A stretch of 42,961 bases of DNA from Prolixibacteraceae bacterium (GTDB lineage: Bacteria; Bacteroidota; Bacteroidia; Bacteroidales; Prolixibacteraceae): NCBI GenBank assembly GCA_009773765.1, contig WTWZ01000020.1, forward strand, positions 1 to 42,961. The letters are read 5' to 3'. Within the stretch, counting starts at the first letter, position 1, and the number at the start of each line of letters is the position of its first letter. A program made the translations under genes and the position numbers. Below are positions 17,140-26,175 of the stretch, one piece after another. The notes below the pieces were generated by a model. It was not told where the DNA came from and searched no databases. It saw nothing but the letters and a program-made list of their open reading frames with translations.

Positions 17140-17439
17140 ATGGAAACATTAGCAAACGTTCATCCCGGCGAAATATTAATGGAAGAATTTTTAAAGCCAA
17201 TGAATATTTCGGCGTACAAGTTGTCAAAAGATATTGGAATTCCTCAAACAAGAACTTCAGCAATCCTGAAAGGAGAACGTGCAATAACTGCAGATACAGC
17301 GCTTAGATTGAGTTTATATTTTGGAAATTCTCCAAAGTTTTGGTTAGGTCTGCAAGATGATTACGACCTGGAGGAAAATATGAAAAATAAAGAATCTGAA
17401 TTAAAACAAATCAAAAAATCAGATAGTTACACTGCCTGA
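17140..17439 (+). CDS. higA: HigA-family antitoxin, XRE-type
   Basis: A 99-residue HigA antitoxin with a Cro/C1-type helix-turn-helix. VHPGEILMEEFLKPMNISAY (residues 7-26) is the hallmark start. KLSKDIGIPQTRTSAILKGE is the HTH, ITADTALRLSLYFGNSPKFW the next helices, and LGLQDDYDLEE the family tail. In intact modules HigA binds HigB and represses the operon. Here the toxin gene 11 bp upstream is only a remnant, so the antitoxin is either an orphan regulator or protects against HigB made elsewhere. Its stop is 2 bp from the stop of the convergent ppk2. Confidence 0.92.
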   Translation: METLANVHPGEILMEEFLKPMNISAYKLSKDIGIPQTRTSAILKGERAITADTALRLSLYFGNSPKFWLGLQDDYDLEENMKNKESELKQIKKSDSYTA

Positions 17440-17441
17440 AA

Positions 17442-18200
17442 CTATTTTATACTAAACCTTTCAGATTTTAATGATGGCCACTGCAAATCAAAGATTTTCA
17501 GGGTTTGGTGCACTGTTCTTGCAACGTAATACAATTTCTGCCAGTTACTGTCGGCTGGCACAAAATGCCATGGAATGTAACTGCACCGTTCAAAAATGGA
17601 ATCGTAAACTTTTTGATATTTATCGAATTTTTCGCGGGTATCCCAGTCACCGTCATTGTGTTTCCAGTATTTCTGGGGATTTTCGAGGCGTTCATTCAGT
17701 CTTTCGAGTTGCACTTCCCTCGATACGCTTAAAAAGAATTTCAACACCCGTGTTCCGTTTTGTTCGAGCAGCTTTTCAAATCCATTTATGATTTCATACC
17801 GTTCTTCAATCTTATCCAACGGAAAAAGTTTTTCAACGGTTGGCACCAGAATATCCTCAAAATGCGAACGTATAAAAACCTGAATTATGCCAAGTGGCGG
17901 AACATGCGGATGCACCCGCCACAAAAAGTCGTGCGAATTTTCGAGCGGTGTTGGTTTTTTAAAACTGTGAACTCTCAAACCCACCGGATTACAGTAATCG
18001 AGCAAACCGCGAGTGAGCCCATCCTTTCCCGAGGCGTCGAGTCCCTGCAGCACAATCAGCAAGCTGCGTTTCGATTCAGCATACATCTGGTACTGCAAAT
18101 CGCCGATTTCCTTCAGCATTAATTTGGTTTCGGCCCTGGTTTTTTCCTTGTCAAGATTTGGGTCGAAGGTTAAATTTCGGATTGTAGTCATATTTCTCAT
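17442..18200 (-). CDS. ppk2: Polyphosphate kinase 2 family protein
   Basis: PPK2 enzymes move phosphate between polyphosphate and nucleotides. The 252 residues hold the PPK2 core: Walker A LQGLDASGKDG (51-61, Lys59), the conserved SFKKPTPLENSHDFLWRVH (79-97), Walker B-like FIRSHFEDIL (109-118) and the lid region NPQKYWKHNDGDWDTREKFD. The classic FNRSHYEDVLV is changed to FIRSHFEDILV here. Whether it favours AMP, ADP or GDP cannot be told. ATG at 18200 or 18191 (MTTIRNLTFD). It follows sbcC by 17 bp, so it is the last gene of an sbcD-sbcC-ppk2 operon, an unusual pairing of DNA repair and polyphosphate metabolism. Confidence 0.92.
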   Translation of the reverse strand: MRNMTTIRNLTFDPNLDKEKTRAETKLMLKEIGDLQYQMYAESKRSLLIVLQGLDASGKDGLTRGLLDYCNPVGLRVHSFKKPTPLENSHDFLWRVHPHVPPLGIIQVFIRSHFEDILVPTVEKLFPLDKIEERYEIINGFEKLLEQNGTRVLKFFLSVSREVQLERLNERLENPQKYWKHNDGDWDTREKFDKYQKVYDSIFERCSYIPWHFVPADSNWQKLYYVARTVHQTLKIFDLQWPSLKSERFSIK

Positions 18201-18217
18201 AAACTTAATTTATTTTG

Positions 18218-21200
18218 TCACGCTTTCCAGCTTTCCCGGATTAAACTGCCCCTGTTTTCATCATTCTCAATGCGCAAATGAACTTCAATTTCCTGCTGCA
18301 TCTCTTCCACATGTGAAATTACGCCAACAATACGATTCTCTTTTCGGAGCGATTTCAGAGTGTCAAAAACAACGGCGAGTGATTCTTTATCGAGCGAACC
18401 AAAACCTTCGTCCAAAAAGAAAAAGTTCTGGTTCGATTCGGTGATTTTCTGGATATTATCAGCCAGCGCCAGCGCCAGCGACAAAGCAGCCTGAAAAGTT
18501 TGTCCGCCGGAAAGGGTTTTCACGCTTCGGACTTTGCCGCCATTCATAAAATCGCGCACCTGAAAATTGTTATCGGGTGTAATCTCGAGGCTCAGTTTTT
18601 GGCGCGTTAACTGGAAAAACCTGTCGTTGGCAGCATTGCAAAGATTTTGAAGGTAAACCGATGAAATGTAATTTACAAAACCACTGGCCTTAAAAAGCGA
18701 TTTCATGGTGCGGATATTCTCTGCCCGCAATTCGAGTTGTTCGAGTTGCTTTTGCAAAACAGCCTGATTTTCTAAATCCTTTTTTAGTTTTACCAGTAAT
18801 TCCTCCGTTTTACCTGTTTCCTTGTTTTTTGCCGATTTACTTTTTTCAATCTCCAGAATTTCATCTTTTACTTTTCTGTGAGCTTCTGCATCATAAACCC
18901 GGGCGCCCATTTCGGCCTGCAACTCCTCCACCCTGCTGTTTGCCAGCGCCAGGTTTTGTTTGAAACCGGCAAGCAATTGCTTCTGCTTTTCTGTGTCAAT
19001 TGACTGTGCCAAAACCTGCTGAACTTCAGCTACCGACTGATATTGCGATTGTTGCAGTTGCTCATTTAGCTGGGTCAAAAGCCCGAAATTATTTTTCTGT
19101 TCCTCATCCAATTCCTGTTTATTGGCGGTTAAACTTCCACTGAGCATATCTTTTGCTTTCCTTAACCCGGTTAGTTTTTCGGTGAGGCTGTTAAACTGTT
19201 TCTCCAAATACACAACTTTTTCAAGCAGCGCTTTTCTTTCAGCATCAACCTCAATCGCTGTTTTATCCCGGACCTGTTCAGTGGAAACCAATTTTAACTG
19301 GCCCTGCAAAGTTTTTAACTCGGTTTCACCCGCGGTTATTGCGGTTTTAATTTTTTCAATTTCGTTTTGAAAACGCTCTTTATCCTTTTGCGCAGCTTCA
19401 AGTTTCCCACCCATTTCTTCCAGTTGGGTTTCTTTATTCTTAATCTCTTTCTGAATATTTCCTGCTGTATTAAAAGCGTTGTTCACCTCCGCAACTATTT
19501 CAAAACCTGACCATTTGAACATGGCAAAATGAGTTTCCAGATTCAAACTGTTTTGATTCTGTTTTTCAACCCATTCAGCAAGAACTTTGGCATTTTGGCT
19601 GATTTGGGTATCTAATGCCCTGATTTTGTTTATGGTATCTGAAATTTTTTCCGACACTTTTTCAATTTCCGATTTCGATTTTTCCAACCTGTTTAACTCC
19701 TCTCGAATGCCTGCTGCACTGTACTTTTCGGGATGATGAAGCGAACCGCACAACGGACAAGGTTCGCCGTTGTGCAAAGTTTGTGCATATTTTTCAAGTT
19801 GTGCTTTTACCCGGAGATGCGTCGATTCAGATTCAATGTTTTTAATTTCATGTTTTTTAAACTCAACCTGAACCAAAAGATGTTGAATTGCTTTTTGAAT
19901 ATCCTGTTTTTCTGAAAACCCTTCAAAAAAAGGCAAACACAGTATTTCATCAACCGATTGTTTTAACGCTTTCCCGTCAATTTCAAGTTTGATTTTTTCC
20001 TTTTCAGTTTCCGATTTTTGTTTCTCCAGGTTTTCCTTTTGAACATGCCATGTTTTTACTTCGGATAACAGAGCCAAATCGGGCAGTATTTGCTTTTCAT
20101 TTTTAATTTGAATGATAAGTTTTTCCCGTTCAACTTTCAGATTTTCAATTTTAACGGATGTTTCAAGTAACATAGCCCCGCCTTTTTCCAACCGCTCTTT
20201 TTCTTTGGCTGTTTTATTTCCGAGGGCAACAATTTGAACCACTTTCCCAAGTTCATCCGCCTTTTGTTTCAGTAATTCGCGGTTTTGGTAATCCGGTTTT
20301 ATTTCGAGCAGAGCCGCTTCATCCCTGCCAATTTCTGTTTCCTGCGTTTGTAGTTTTTGTGTATCGTTTTCAATGAGCGCCGTTTTTTGCGAAATCTTTT
20401 TATTGCTGGCATCCAGCGTTTCAATCCTGTTTTTGAACTGCAAAATACATTTTTCGTACTCAGCCAGTTTTTTCTCCATCTGCGCAAAAGCAGGCTCTTT
20501 TCCCTTCAATTCTGAAAGCGATTTTCCTGCAGCTTCCAGTTTTTTTGTAAGTTCCTGAATTTGCTGCCACTGCTTGTCCTTTTCAGTTTGCGATTTCAGT
20601 TTAACATCAAGTTCCTCAATCTCCTTTTTTAACTGAATAAGTTGTTCTTCAAAAGCTTTCAATTGTTCGGGGTCAAGTTCTCCAAGTTGCTGCAATTGTC
20701 CGCCGATGTTTTGCTTTTGGGCGTTATTTTTTGTTTCGAGGGACGCAACTTTGTTGTAAAATTCAAACTTCGCCAGGTTAAAAAGCTCTTTCATCATTTG
20801 CGTGCGGTCTTTGTTCCCCAACTGCAAAAACTCCTGAAACTGGCCTTGCGGAATGATAATCGTTCGTTTAAAATTGTCGTAGCTTAATCCTATTGCAGCT
20901 TCCAAAGTTTCGGTTTCCACCGGCAGCCAATCATTCCCGTTTTTCCGGTATGCCGACCGTTCAAGGGTTTTTACATCTTCGAAATTTTTACTGTTTCGCC
21001 TTCCTTTAACGGTTGCACGGTATGCAGTTTGGTTTTTACCGGTTTCGAAAATAAAATCGATGAGCAGTTCATCCGATTTCAGGTTCATCATGTTGTAATA
21101 GCGGTTGTCGCCCGAAAGGTTGAGCCGGCCGGTACGTCCGTAAATGGCAAAAGTGATGGCTTCCAGAATTGACGATTTACCGCTGCCGACGGTTCCAAAT

Positions 21201-21298
21201 ATGCCAAAAAGGTTGGCTGCCGTTAGATTTGTAAAATCGATGGTTTGTTTTTCCTGGTATGAATACAGGCCTTTTATGGTTAGTTGTATGGGTATCAT
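18218..21298 (-). CDS. sbcC: Exonuclease subunit SbcC (Rad50-like ATPase)
   Basis: ATPase arm of the SbcCD nuclease that cuts hairpins and blocked DNA ends. 1026 residues, the usual size. N-terminal Walker A GTVGSGKS (35-42). Two very long Lys/Glu/Gln-rich coiled-coil arms (about 170-500 and 540-870) surround the zinc hook CPLC at about residue 515. The C-terminal half-site has the ABC signature TLSGGQTFQAALSLALALAD (about 925-945) and Walker B FFFLDEGFGSLD (about 956-967). The start overlaps the sbcD stop by 4 bp (ATGA), so translation is coupled. Confidence 0.96.
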   Translation of the reverse strand: MIPIQLTIKGLYSYQEKQTIDFTNLTAANLFGIFGTVGSGKSSILEAITFAIYGRTGRLNLSGDNRYYNMMNLKSDELLIDFIFETGKNQTAYRATVKGRRNSKNFEDVKTLERSAYRKNGNDWLPVETETLEAAIGLSYDNFKRTIIIPQGQFQEFLQLGNKDRTQMMKELFNLAKFEFYNKVASLETKNNAQKQNIGGQLQQLGELDPEQLKAFEEQLIQLKKEIEELDVKLKSQTEKDKQWQQIQELTKKLEAAGKSLSELKGKEPAFAQMEKKLAEYEKCILQFKNRIETLDASNKKISQKTALIENDTQKLQTQETEIGRDEAALLEIKPDYQNRELLKQKADELGKVVQIVALGNKTAKEKERLEKGGAMLLETSVKIENLKVEREKLIIQIKNEKQILPDLALLSEVKTWHVQKENLEKQKSETEKEKIKLEIDGKALKQSVDEILCLPFFEGFSEKQDIQKAIQHLLVQVEFKKHEIKNIESESTHLRVKAQLEKYAQTLHNGEPCPLCGSLHHPEKYSAAGIREELNRLEKSKSEIEKVSEKISDTINKIRALDTQISQNAKVLAEWVEKQNQNSLNLETHFAMFKWSGFEIVAEVNNAFNTAGNIQKEIKNKETQLEEMGGKLEAAQKDKERFQNEIEKIKTAITAGETELKTLQGQLKLVSTEQVRDKTAIEVDAERKALLEKVVYLEKQFNSLTEKLTGLRKAKDMLSGSLTANKQELDEEQKNNFGLLTQLNEQLQQSQYQSVAEVQQVLAQSIDTEKQKQLLAGFKQNLALANSRVEELQAEMGARVYDAEAHRKVKDEILEIEKSKSAKNKETGKTEELLVKLKKDLENQAVLQKQLEQLELRAENIRTMKSLFKASGFVNYISSVYLQNLCNAANDRFFQLTRQKLSLEITPDNNFQVRDFMNGGKVRSVKTLSGGQTFQAALSLALALADNIQKITESNQNFFFLDEGFGSLDKESLAVVFDTLKSLRKENRIVGVISHVEEMQQEIEVHLRIENDENRGSLIRESWKA

Positions 21299-22518
21299 TG
21301 TTCGTCTTCGGCTAAAATTTCGGTAAATAAATTCATAATTTCCCCGTTTGGCTCCTGCCCTTTTTCGTGCCTGAAATAGTCGCGGAATAAATCTTCCATG
21401 CTCCGGCTCAAATCAATCTGTTTTTGATGGCTGCCAGCCAAAATATTGTCGTTGGCAACCTCGGGGATAACCGCCACAATCCCGGGGTGTGCAGCGTTGA
21501 TTTGCCGTCGTTCGAGGGCTGTCAGATAGGTTTCGGTAACCAGGGTCAGTTCCACCAGGGCATCCTGATTTTGGGCCAGCCACTGCAAAGCTTCCTCCAA
21601 ACCCTCTGCCCGTTTCCGAAGTAACTTTTTGCCTTTTGTTAATTCTGTTTCAATAACTTCGGCTTGTTTACCGGGTTCAACGTCAATCAACAAAACATAT
21701 TTTTTCTGATTGGCTTCGGCAAAACTATACGACAACGGACTGCCACTATAAAACGCCGGACAAGGTTCACCATCAACTTTGTGCATACGGTGAAGATGTC
21801 CCAAAGCGGTGAATTGAATCTGTTTCGGAATATTTTCGGTGTAAATAACCTGTGCCCCGCCAACATGCAAAATGGGTTTTTCATCTTCGGGTTCATCGGG
21901 TAAAACATCTCCCTTTTTAATCATAAAAAGATGGTTGACCAGCACGTTCACTCCTTTGTTGTCGCAATATTTTTCAGCCAATGTTTGCCATTTTTGCTGA
22001 AGCACCGTTCTTAATTGTTCTTCGCTGTTTTCAAGTCCCAGACAGGTTTTTAAACGGTATTCGCTGGCGTAGGGAGTCAGCAAAATCCGCAGTGGCGAAT
22101 TTGTTCCCGGAAGCTGCAATTCAAGATAACCTTCGTCGCTGGTCAAAATCCTCAACCCTGAATCAAGTTCAAAAGGAGTTACTTTCGAGTTGGGATAACC
22201 GGCAAAAATAATCCCGCATTCCCTTGCCAGCGGGTCGGGCGCTTCAATGCGGTCGGGCGAATCGTGGTTTCCGGCAATGGCAATTACCGGGCGACGGCCA
22301 TTGTTTGTTAAACGTTTTAAAGTTTTGTAAAACAAATCAACAGCTTCGGTGGGCGGATTAAAAGTGTCGAATAAATCGCCGGCAACGAGCACGGCATCCA
22401 CATTTTCGCGTTCGGCAATTTCGCAGATTTCCTGTAAAACCGCCTTCTGTTCTTCCATTCGCGAAAAATCATCGAGCCGTTTACCGAGGTGCCAGTCGGA
22501 AGTATGAAGGATTTTCAT
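21295..22518 (-). CDS. sbcD: Exonuclease subunit SbcD (Mre11-like nuclease)
   Basis: Mn2+-dependent nuclease partner of SbcC. 407 residues with the calcineurin-type phosphoesterase motifs in order: SDWHLGKRL (Asp8, His10), VAGDLFDTF (Asp48), IAGNHDSPDR (Asn84, His85), VNHLFM and LGHLHRMH, followed by the C-terminal capping domain. The N-terminus MKILHTSDWHLGK is family-standard, fixing the ATG at 22518. First gene of the sbcD-sbcC-ppk2 operon; the upstream 360 bp contain a repeat element, and the exact promoter is not clear. Confidence 0.96.
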   Translation of the reverse strand: MKILHTSDWHLGKRLDDFSRMEEQKAVLQEICEIAERENVDAVLVAGDLFDTFNPPTEAVDLFYKTLKRLTNNGRRPVIAIAGNHDSPDRIEAPDPLARECGIIFAGYPNSKVTPFELDSGLRILTSDEGYLELQLPGTNSPLRILLTPYASEYRLKTCLGLENSEEQLRTVLQQKWQTLAEKYCDNKGVNVLVNHLFMIKKGDVLPDEPEDEKPILHVGGAQVIYTENIPKQIQFTALGHLHRMHKVDGEPCPAFYSGSPLSYSFAEANQKKYVLLIDVEPGKQAEVIETELTKGKKLLRKRAEGLEEALQWLAQNQDALVELTLVTETYLTALERRQINAAHPGIVAVIPEVANDNILAGSHQKQIDLSRSMEDLFRDYFRHEKGQEPNGEIMNLFTEILAEDEQ

Positions 22519-22631
22519 ATTGAAAATGAATTAAATTACGGACGTGTAAAATAATTCAATTATCACAAAAACGGAGATTTAATTCGAAGTATTATCAACA
22601 AAAAAAATAATGAAACTTTACAAAATCGCGG

Positions 22632-22863
22632 TTTAACCCAACTTGCAATATCTAACTTGTAATTTCCATACAATCAGTGTCAACCGTTTTTTCGGGGTTG
22701 CTTTTCGGGCAACACGCCTGTCTGCTGGACAGGCAGGGGTTTTCGTATCCAGGGTTGGTATTTGTACCCGGGGGCATCATAAATTTCGTATGTCGCAGAT
22801 ATTCAGCGCTATAAAAAATAAACTTTTTTTGATGGAACCGTTTTATGCGAAAGTTGGGTTAAA
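22632..22863. repeat. 232-bp element with perfect 13-bp terminal inverted repeats
   Basis: TTTAACCCAACTT at 22632-22644 is the exact reverse complement of AAGTTGGGTTAAA at 22851-22863. The interior is GC-richer than the flanks. It contains a 7-bp hairpin GCCTGTC-TGCTG-GACAGGC (22716-22734) and no credible gene. Size and ends suit a MITE or a cis-mobilised fragment of an insertion sequence. No clear target duplication is visible, and a second copy in the genome would be needed to prove mobility. It fills most of the gap between sbcD and the LtaS-like gene. Confidence 0.5.
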
Positions 22864-22876
22864 AACCTGAAATGTA

Positions 22877-24898
22877 CTATTTTCTGAATGTGTATTTTAG
22901 TAAAGAGTCGGGAATTAATTTATTGTTTAAACAGGCATAATTATTCATCCTGATAAAATTATCGAGTTCATTTTTAAGTTTAACCCGGGTTTCTGTATTA
23001 TTAACGGGTTCAATGTTCATGTTTTGAGAAATCCGGTAATGAATGTTTCCGGCAAGATAATCTTCAAGCCCAATAAAATCGAGAATTTCGTTTTTATTTC
23101 GCATTAGCGGGTACGAATAAAGGCTGCGGAACGATTTTGAATTGTCGAGGCCGTGACCAATCCATGATGCAACTCCCGGTCTCGCAATAAACTGTTTGCC
23201 GTTGAGCAGCGCCACCATTGAAGGTGTTACATCAAAATGAGAAACTACTGAAGAAAACTTTTCATTCTTTTTCAGGAGTGGCGAAAAAATAATCAGCGGA
23301 ACATGAAACCTGTCGATTTGTGTTGAAATAGGTATTTCGGGCATTCTGTGGTCGCCGGTGATGATAAAAATGGTGTTTGCATAAGATGGCAGTTTTTTCA
23401 TTTCGGCAAAGAAATATCTGACCGATTCCTCGAAGTACAGGATTGATGCAAACTCCTTGCTATAGTTGTTATTGAATCTTCGAATTTTGTCGTCAAGTTT
23501 CAATTTTGCCATTCTTTCCTGAAATTTTCTTATGTAATTTTCCTGGTCAGGTACGTTAAACGGGTCGTGCATTGCCATTGTGAGAATTACATCAATCCGA
23601 GGATTGCCATGATTTATTTTGGCATCTTCAACATAACGGCGGAAAATATCCATATCGCCGTAACCCCATGAAAATCCGTTCGGCGATGCCGGCAGTTTTG
23701 AATAGCCTTCGCCAAAACTGCGGCTGTCAATAATCCGGTCAACTCCCTGCCGGTTCATAAACAAATCCATTTTGTCGAATTCAGCCTCACCGCCGTAAAC
23801 AAACGTGCTTTTGTAGTTGGCCTGGCTTTTCAGTAAACTAATCAAACTGATGTGGTCGGGCATTTCACTGCCGAGTTCATTAAATCCGTTTTCGCCAAAT
23901 GGCACCGAAGCCAGCAGCGATGGTAAAACCTGGAACGTCCTTCCCGAAGTGCTGAGGCAATTTTGCCAGTACAAACTTTTCTCCGCCAGCGAATCGAGAA
24001 AAGGAGTGAAGCTTCCAAGCAGGGCATCTTCGCCACTGTATGCCCGCCCCAAACTTTCTACAATAACAAATACAAAATCGGGCGGTGTTTCTCCCAATTC
24101 AAAATATTCACCCAAAATATCGGGCGTATTCTCTGTATGCAGAAAAGGATATTCAGAATCGATGTAGGTAAACGAATTTTCGGCAGTTGTTATTTTTTCC
24201 TCATTAAAAATATATGGCTGTTTGTTTATTTTTCCTCTGTTCAGATAATGGTTGCCAATGCTGCTGAAAAAGAACCTGAGTTTATTGTCGGCGGCAAACA
24301 TACTGAATTCGTTACTAAATGAAGATGGCTGGGGCGCAAATATTTTCAGCGGCAACATGGAACCAAACATGCATAAAACAATGAGTGCAACTGCCCATGG
24401 TTTTACCTTGAAATAAATATGTTTAACAAAAACCCTGACCATAAATGCCAGGTACAAAGCCATCATAAGGAAAGGTAAAACTTCAAGTTTCCCTGAAGAT
24501 TGCACGGTTTTTTTTACTTCATCGGCTGAATAACCCAGCAAATCAGCTCCCAGCGGCACGCGCGAGGTGGAAAAGTATTTCAGCAGCAACATATTGCCCA
24601 GTATCAGCAAAATACTGCAACCTACAAAGAAGTGTTTTGCCCCTTTCTGACTAAAAAAGGCAATCAGCAGGTAAGGAAAAATTAAAATTGCAGAAATTCG
24701 CAGATACAGTACAACATCGAATCTTAAACCGTACAAAAGGTTTGTAAACGAACCCGGTGGATAATTTGTAAAACCTGCGGTAATCATGATTTCGTACAAC
24801 CGGACGGTAAAAACCATTCCTGCAAGAATAAAACTCAGGCTGACAAAATGCCTCAGCGAAAACCTTAAATTTTGTACAAATTCTTTGTAATTGCCCAT
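22877..24898 (-). CDS. LtaS-like membrane sulfatase/phosphotransferase
   Basis: A 673-residue integral membrane enzyme of the LTA synthase/sulfatase branch of the alkaline phosphatase superfamily. About five N-terminal membrane spans (roughly 19-36, 62-81, 88-107, 141-157, 168-187) precede an extracytoplasmic catalytic domain from about 270. Visible catalytic elements are VIVESLGR (Glu281, metal), the nucleophile region STSGRTF (316-322), AMHDPF (His444), ITGDHRMP (Asp516, His517) and VVSHFD (His554). Relatives move glycerol phosphate, phosphoethanolamine or sulfate to or from envelope glycans; the substrate here is unknown. It is the last gene of a five-gene operon, 9 bp after the YaiO-type barrel gene, which suggests it decorates or trims the glycan made by that operon. 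Confidence 0.88.
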   Translation of the reverse strand: MGNYKEFVQNLRFSLRHFVSLSFILAGMVFTVRLYEIMITAGFTNYPPGSFTNLLYGLRFDVVLYLRISAILIFPYLLIAFFSQKGAKHFFVGCSILLILGNMLLLKYFSTSRVPLGADLLGYSADEVKKTVQSSGKLEVLPFLMMALYLAFMVRVFVKHIYFKVKPWAVALIVLCMFGSMLPLKIFAPQPSSFSNEFSMFAADNKLRFFFSSIGNHYLNRGKINKQPYIFNEEKITTAENSFTYIDSEYPFLHTENTPDILGEYFELGETPPDFVFVIVESLGRAYSGEDALLGSFTPFLDSLAEKSLYWQNCLSTSGRTFQVLPSLLASVPFGENGFNELGSEMPDHISLISLLKSQANYKSTFVYGGEAEFDKMDLFMNRQGVDRIIDSRSFGEGYSKLPASPNGFSWGYGDMDIFRRYVEDAKINHGNPRIDVILTMAMHDPFNVPDQENYIRKFQERMAKLKLDDKIRRFNNNYSKEFASILYFEESVRYFFAEMKKLPSYANTIFIITGDHRMPEIPISTQIDRFHVPLIIFSPLLKKNEKFSSVVSHFDVTPSMVALLNGKQFIARPGVASWIGHGLDNSKSFRSLYSYPLMRNKNEILDFIGLEDYLAGNIHYRISQNMNIEPVNNTETRVKLKNELDNFIRMNNYACLNNKLIPDSLLKYTFRK

Positions 24899-24907
24899 AA
24901 AACAAAA

Positions 24908-26173
24908 TTAAAATAATCGTACAACGCTTATATCGAATGTATAATACCCCGAGAAATTCCCTGGCTGAATTTCCTCCCCTCCAATAACTGTCCCGGCGTT
25001 TAAAATCCATGTGCGTTTGAAAATGTGGTTGAATTCGGCGCGGATTGAGCGGGTTTTAACCGTAAGCTCTTTTTCAGAGCCAATCTGGTTCCGGCTGTCA
25101 TCGGGCGAAATTCCGTATCCGAGGCGCAAACCAACATAGTTTTCGGCATCGGCAAAATAGCGCCTTACACTCATAGCGCCTGATAACGAAGTGCCCTCTT
25201 TGTCGGGTGTTACATACGACCGGAGCGATAACCAGTAATTACCTGTATATTTTCCAATGGTAGCCGTGTAAATATCGGTAAACGCCGAACCAAAACCAAG
25301 GAACCTGATGCCGGCTGAGCCCTCGAATGCCTTTGGAAAATTCCGGTACCACTCCGCGCCAAAACGGTTATCGGGGAAAAGAGAATTCTGCGAATAACCA
25401 TAATTGAGGTAACCGTAACTGTTTTCACCCAGTTTCGGGTAAGCATCAGCTTCAAACTGAAATCCATTTGTGCCAAACCGGCTGGCATAATTTAACCTTG
25501 CAATAAAAGTCCCGGCTTTTGTTTTTCGGCTATATGCCAGCGAGGTAATTTGCCATGGATCGCGGTTAAATTCAGTATCAAAAAAATCGACTGTGTATGT
25601 CAGGCGAACCGAATTTTTCAAAACATCAGGCCGGTATTCCCCCAGTTTTCTAATCATTTCGGGCCGACCGGGATTTTTCGCAATAAAATCTTCGAGCGTT
25701 TTAACCGCTTCTTCATACTTTTCGTTGCTGTGGAGAATCCGGGCTTTTTTCAGTACAAATTTTTCAGGCGAAATGTTATTTGTAATTGCTTTGTTGCAAT
25801 ATTCAACAGCTTTTTCGTAATTATCTGCCCAAAACTCCAAATCCGACAAAGCATCCAAAGCTTCCTCATTTCCCGGTATCCTGTCAAGCACATCGGTTAG
25901 CACAACCCGCGCTGAATCGTACAGGCCTTCCCAGGCAAAAGTTCGCCCAAGCAGCAAGGCAACATCCGAATTGAAACCTGAAGCAAGAATCTGCCGGCAA
26001 ATGTTCCGGGCTTTGCTGTAATCGCCGTCAAATGCTAATTTCCTTGCTTCCCCGTAAGTTTGTGCCGATAAATTCAATGTCAGCAATAATATCATCAAAA
26101 CCGGAAAAAGAGTTTTTCCACTGAATGTTTTTGATTGCAGTTCCAATAATAATTTTAATTTCAGTTGTTGCAT
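24908..26173 (-). CDS. TPR plus YaiO-type outer membrane beta-barrel
   Basis: A 421-residue exported protein. A signal peptide ends near LNLSAQ (about residue 38). Residues 40-170 contain TPR-like helix pairs (YGEARKLAFDGDYSKARNIC, LGRTFAWEGLYDSARVVLTD, ALSDLEFWADNYEKAVEYCN, ARILHSNEKYEEAVKTLEDF). From about 185 to the end alternating strands end in an aromatic residue (FDISVVRLF), as expected of a YaiO-family barrel. The architecture parallels PgaA, the TPR-barrel exporter of poly-N-acetylglucosamine, though the barrel is smaller. It starts 2 bp after the glycosyltransferase stop, so synthesis and export are probably coupled. Confidence 0.88.
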   Translation of the reverse strand: MQQLKLKLLLELQSKTFSGKTLFPVLMILLLTLNLSAQTYGEARKLAFDGDYSKARNICRQILASGFNSDVALLLGRTFAWEGLYDSARVVLTDVLDRIPGNEEALDALSDLEFWADNYEKAVEYCNKAITNNISPEKFVLKKARILHSNEKYEEAVKTLEDFIAKNPGRPEMIRKLGEYRPDVLKNSVRLTYTVDFFDTEFNRDPWQITSLAYSRKTKAGTFIARLNYASRFGTNGFQFEADAYPKLGENSYGYLNYGYSQNSLFPDNRFGAEWYRNFPKAFEGSAGIRFLGFGSAFTDIYTATIGKYTGNYWLSLRSYVTPDKEGTSLSGAMSVRRYFADAENYVGLRLGYGISPDDSRNQIGSEKELTVKTRSIRAEFNHIFKRTWILNAGTVIGGEEIQPGNFSGYYTFDISVVRLF

Positions 26174-26175
26174 TT

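Noticed and set aside
22643-22870. A 75-codon frame in the gap upstream of the sbcD gene
   Set aside because: It coincides with the inverted-repeat element and has no protein-like features.
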